Assembly (NCBI GenBank): GCA_017650105.1
Contig: JAGCFO010000013.1
Coordinates: forward strand, 1 to 49,869
Source of the DNA: Bacteroidaceae bacterium
GTDB taxonomy: Bacteria; Bacteroidota; Bacteroidia; Bacteroidales; Bacteroidaceae
DNA length: 49,869 nt
Direction: 5' to 3'
Part shown: positions 47,296-49,869 of the stretch, one piece after another
Position numbering within the stretch: the first letter of the stretch is position 1
How the letters are laid out: each line of letters opens with the position of its first letter
Notes under the pieces: generated by a model
What the model was told of the DNA's origin: nothing
Database searches by the model: none
The model's input: only the letters and a program-made list of their open reading frames with translations
Position numbers and translations under genes: made by a program

Positions 47296-49524
47296 ATGGC
47301 TAACGAATTGAGATTTCAGGTTGTAGGCGAGGCATTCAAGAAGAAGCCCCTCCCCGTAAAAGCACCGAGTGAAAGACCTTGCGAATACTTCGGCAAGTAT
47401 GTCTTCAACCGCGAGAAGATGTACAAGTATCTGCCGAAAGGTGTGTACGACAAGATGATAGACGTCATCGACAAAGGCGCACAGCTCGACCGCAAGGTAG
47501 CCGACCAGGTGGCTGCCGGCATGGTGCAGTGGGCCAAGGAGAACGGCGTCACACACTACACCCATTGGTTCCAGCCGTTGACCGAAGGCACCGCCGAGAA
47601 GCACGACTCGTTCATCGAGCACGACGGCAAGGGAGGCATGATTGAGGAGTTCAGCGGCAAGCTGCTCGTCCAGCAGGAGCCCGATGCCTCATCGTTCCCC
47701 AGCGGCGGCATACGCAGCACCTTCGAGGCACGCGGCTACTCCGCATGGGACCCTACGAGCCCCGTCTTCATCATCGACGACACACTCATCATCCCCACCG
47801 TCTTCATCTCCTACAGCGGCGAGTCGCTCGACTATAAGGCGCCCCTCCTGCGAGCCCTGAAAGCCGTCAACGTGGCAGCCACCGACGTCTGTCACTACTT
47901 CGACCCCGAGGTGAAGAAGGTGACGAGCAATCTCGGATGGGAGCAGGAGTACTTCCTTGTCGACGAAGGCCTCTATGCTGCCCGCCCCGACCTTCTGCTC
48001 ACGGGGCGCACCCTCATGGGACACGACTCCGCCAAGAACCAGCAGATGGACGACCACTATTTCGGCAGCATCCCCGAGCGTGTGGCAGCCTTCATGCGCG
48101 ATCTGGAGATACATGCTCTCATGCTCGGCATCCCTGTCAAGACGCGCCACAACGAGGTGGCCCCCAACCAGTTTGAGCTGGCACCCATCTTCGAGGACGC
48201 CAACCTCGCCGTCGACCACAACATGCTGCTCATGTCGCTCATGAAGCGCGTGGCCCGCAAGCACGGCTTCCGCGCCCTCCTCCACGAAAAACCCTTTGCC
48301 GGCATCAACGGTTCGGGCAAGCACAACAACTGGAGCCTCTCCTCCGACACAGGCATCCTCCTCCACGCCCCCGGCAAGACACCCGAGCAGAACCTCCGCT
48401 TCGCCACGTTCATCGTCGAGACCCTCATGGGCGTCTATCGCCACAACGGGCTGCTGAAGGCCAGCATCATGAGCGCCACCAACGCCCATCGTCTGGGAGC
48501 CAACGAGGCACCCCCCGCCATCATCAGCTCGTTCCTCGGCAAACAGCTCTCCGAGCTGCTCGACCACATCGAGAAAGCCGACAAGGAAGACCTCTTCACG
48601 ATGGACGGCAAGCAAGGCATGAAGCTCGACATCCCCGAGATACCCGAGCTGCTCATCGACAACACCGACCGCAACCGCACCAGCCCCTTCGCCTTCACAG
48701 GCAACCGTTTCGAGTTCCGCGCTGTGGGTAGCGAAGCCAACTGTGCCAGCGCCATGATAGCCCTCAACAGCGCCGTCGCCGAAGCACTTGTCAACTTCAA
48801 GCGGCGTGTCGATGCGAAGATACTCGAGTACACGGGCCGGGCAGAGTACGCCGAGGGCACCGGCCATTCGCCCAAGTACCACGCCATCATCGACATCCTT
48901 CGCGAGGACATCAAGGTCTGCAAGCCCATCCGTTTCGACGGCAACGGCTATAGCGACGAGTGGAAGGCCGAAGCCGCCCAGCGCGGGCTCGACACCGAGA
49001 CCTCCTGCCCCGTCATCTTCGAGCGCTATCTCGACAAGGAGAGCATCCAGATGTTCGAGAGCCTGGGCGTCATGACCAAGAAGGAACTGGAGGCGCGCAA
49101 CGAAGTCAAGTGGGAGATCTACACCAAGAAGATACAGATCGAAGCCCGCGTGCTGGGCGACCTCTCCATGAACCACATCATCCCCGTTGCCACCACCTAC
49201 CAGACGCAGCTCCTGCGCAACGTCGAGCGCATGCGCACCATCTTCCCCGCAGCGAAGGCCGAGGAGCTCTCAGCCCGCAATCTCAAGCTCATCGAGGAGA
49301 TAGCCCAGCGCACCGCCACCATCGAGACGAAGGTAGAAGAGCTGGTAGCAGCCCGTAAGGTTGCCAACAAGATAGATGACGAGCACGCGAAGGCTATCGC
49401 CTACCACGACACCATCGCCCCCTATTTCGACATCATCCGTCGTCAGATCGACAAGCTCGAGCTCATTGTCGACGACAGCCTCTGGCCCCTGCCCAAGTAC
49501 CGCGAGCTGCTGTTCATCCGATAG
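47296..49524 (+). CDS. glnN: Glutamine synthetase type III
   Basis: 742 residues, much longer than GSI (about 470) and fitting GSIII (about 700-730). Signatures: 'VKTRHNEVAPNQFELAPIFEDAN' near 282, 'FAGINGSGKHNNWSL' (ammonium/glutamate site) near 334, and 'NRTSPFAFTGNRFEFRAVGSEANCA' near 460. It condenses ammonium and glutamate with ATP. No adenylylation site of the GSI type is expected. Last gene of the unit, followed by a terminator; completes the GS-GOGAT cycle with the preceding two genes. Confidence 0.98.
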   Translation: MANELRFQVVGEAFKKKPLPVKAPSERPCEYFGKYVFNREKMYKYLPKGVYDKMIDVIDKGAQLDRKVADQVAAGMVQWAKENGVTHYTHWFQPLTEGTAEKHDSFIEHDGKGGMIEEFSGKLLVQQEPDASSFPSGGIRSTFEARGYSAWDPTSPVFIIDDTLIIPTVFISYSGESLDYKAPLLRALKAVNVAATDVCHYFDPEVKKVTSNLGWEQEYFLVDEGLYAARPDLLLTGRTLMGHDSAKNQQMDDHYFGSIPERVAAFMRDLEIHALMLGIPVKTRHNEVAPNQFELAPIFEDANLAVDHNMLLMSLMKRVARKHGFRALLHEKPFAGINGSGKHNNWSLSSDTGILLHAPGKTPEQNLRFATFIVETLMGVYRHNGLLKASIMSATNAHRLGANEAPPAIISSFLGKQLSELLDHIEKADKEDLFTMDGKQGMKLDIPEIPELLIDNTDRNRTSPFAFTGNRFEFRAVGSEANCASAMIALNSAVAEALVNFKRRVDAKILEYTGRAEYAEGTGHSPKYHAIIDILREDIKVCKPIRFDGNGYSDEWKAEAAQRGLDTETSCPVIFERYLDKESIQMFESLGVMTKKELEARNEVKWEIYTKKIQIEARVLGDLSMNHIIPVATTYQTQLLRNVERMRTIFPAAKAEELSARNLKLIEEIAQRTATIETKVEELVAARKVANKIDDEHAKAIAYHDTIAPYFDIIRRQIDKLELIVDDSLWPLPKYRELLFIR

Positions 49525-49546
49525 TCCGACGTCGCCAATCCACATC

Positions 49547-49585
49547 AATGGGAGTCAAGCAACGCTTGGCCCCCATTCTTTTTTT
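49547..49585 (+). terminator. Terminator after glnN
   Basis: AATGGGAGTCAAGC (49547-49560) pairs with GCTTGGCCCCCATT (49564-49577), with one mismatch and one G-U pair, followed by a T-tract. Confidence 0.9.
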
Positions 49586-49619
49586 CCGCCTTTTGCTTTT
49601 ATTATTTAAAAGGAAGCGC

Positions 49620-49627
49620 TAATTTTG
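49620..49627 (+). promoter_or_regulatory. -7 element for the last, partial gene
   Basis: TAATTTTG matches TAnnTTTG exactly. A TTTG stands 24 bp upstream (49592-49595), slightly far for a -33. Confidence 0.55.
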
Positions 49628-49674
49628 CAAAGTAGAAAATGAACCATTCCCAAATAAACAATAAAACTATAGGC

Positions 49675-49869
49675 ATGACACATGAAGATCTGTTAGTTGC
49701 GATTTTAGAGCTTTTTGCAGGTATGAGGGCTGGAGAAATCCAATTCACACCTCAGAAAGATCAAATTGATTTCCACACTCACATCCGCGAGAAATTCAAT
49801 GACACCTTCTTAGAGTTTTTTGACAAACAAATCAAGGAGAGAAAACTTACCAAAGAAGACCTTCAGCAA
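49675..49869 (+). CDS. Hypothetical protein, N-terminal part (runs off the window)
   Basis: The frame is open from ATG 49639 to the last base without a stop. ATG 49675 (MTHEDLLVAILELFAGMRAG) is preferred because the promoter at 49620 would leave almost no leader for ATG 49639. The 65 visible residues are helical and charged and were not recognised; no signal peptide or membrane segment. Confidence 0.55.
   Translation, partial: MTHEDLLVAILELFAGMRAGEIQFTPQKDQIDFHTHIREKFNDTFLEFFDKQIKERKLTKEDLQQ

Noticed and set aside
47689..49176. 495-codon minus-strand frame across glnN
   Set aside because: Antisense shadow of a GC-rich gene; composition dominated by Val, Glu and Gly with no motif.

Overview
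The window looks like chromosome of a Bacteroidales bacterium, most likely Prevotella or a close relative. The reasons are the Bacteroidetes -7 promoter motif TAnnTTTG in front of many genes, a type III glutamine synthetase, LL-diaminopimelate aminotransferase, a DUF3078 outer-membrane protein, a short F1 epsilon subunit, an F0 a subunit with a signal-peptide-bearing N-terminal extension, and GLUG/dockerin-type secreted proteins. No rRNA, tRNA, CRISPR array, phage or insertion sequence was recognised.

Layout. 1-5.5 kb: the 3' end of a HipA-like gene, a structured intergenic element, and a large secreted GLUG/cleaved-adhesin/fibronectin protein ending in a dockerin-like calcium-binding pair. 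5.9-8.6 kb: ClpC, preceded by an excellent sigma-54-like -24/-12 match and a 7-bp dyad. 8.7-12.9 kb (minus strand): a hexapeptide-repeat acyltransferase overlapping ettA, then a DUF3078 protein. 13.0-18.1 kb (plus): a DUF1846 protein, yidC, and a thioredoxin-fold lipoprotein. 18.2-25.0 kb (minus): a complete F-type ATP synthase operon in the order atpD-C-B-E-F-H-A-G. 25.3-28.7 kb (plus): a membrane-anchored protein of unknown function and a secreted GH43-type glycosidase.

29.0-49.5 kb is a 20-kb nitrogen and glutamine island. On the minus strand, dapF-dapL-pyrG-purF-glmS-asnB form one probable transcription unit of amido/amino-transfer enzymes, and glnK-amtB-outer-membrane barrel form a second. 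Divergent from glnK, on the plus strand, runs gltB-gltD-glnN (GOGAT and GSIII). Together these genes bring in ammonium, sense nitrogen status, fix ammonium into glutamine and glutamate, and spend the amide nitrogen on CTP, purine, amino-sugar, asparagine and lysine/peptidoglycan precursors. A final partial gene starts at 49.67 kb.

The most unusual structure is non-coding. Three intergenic regions (11.24-11.32, 16.48-16.61 and 22.04-22.13 kb) carry arrays of exactly 21-bp units, each made of a constant half (about TTYNTTCTYCA) and a variable half that is either GC-type (TATCGCGATA) or AT-type (TAATTATTTA). One array lies inside the ATP synthase operon and supplies the atpB stop codon. Other notable items are three palindromes at exact 22-bp spacing before asnB, a matching AT-rich leader before asnB and glmS, and a shared motif at the start of both divergent nitrogen transcripts.
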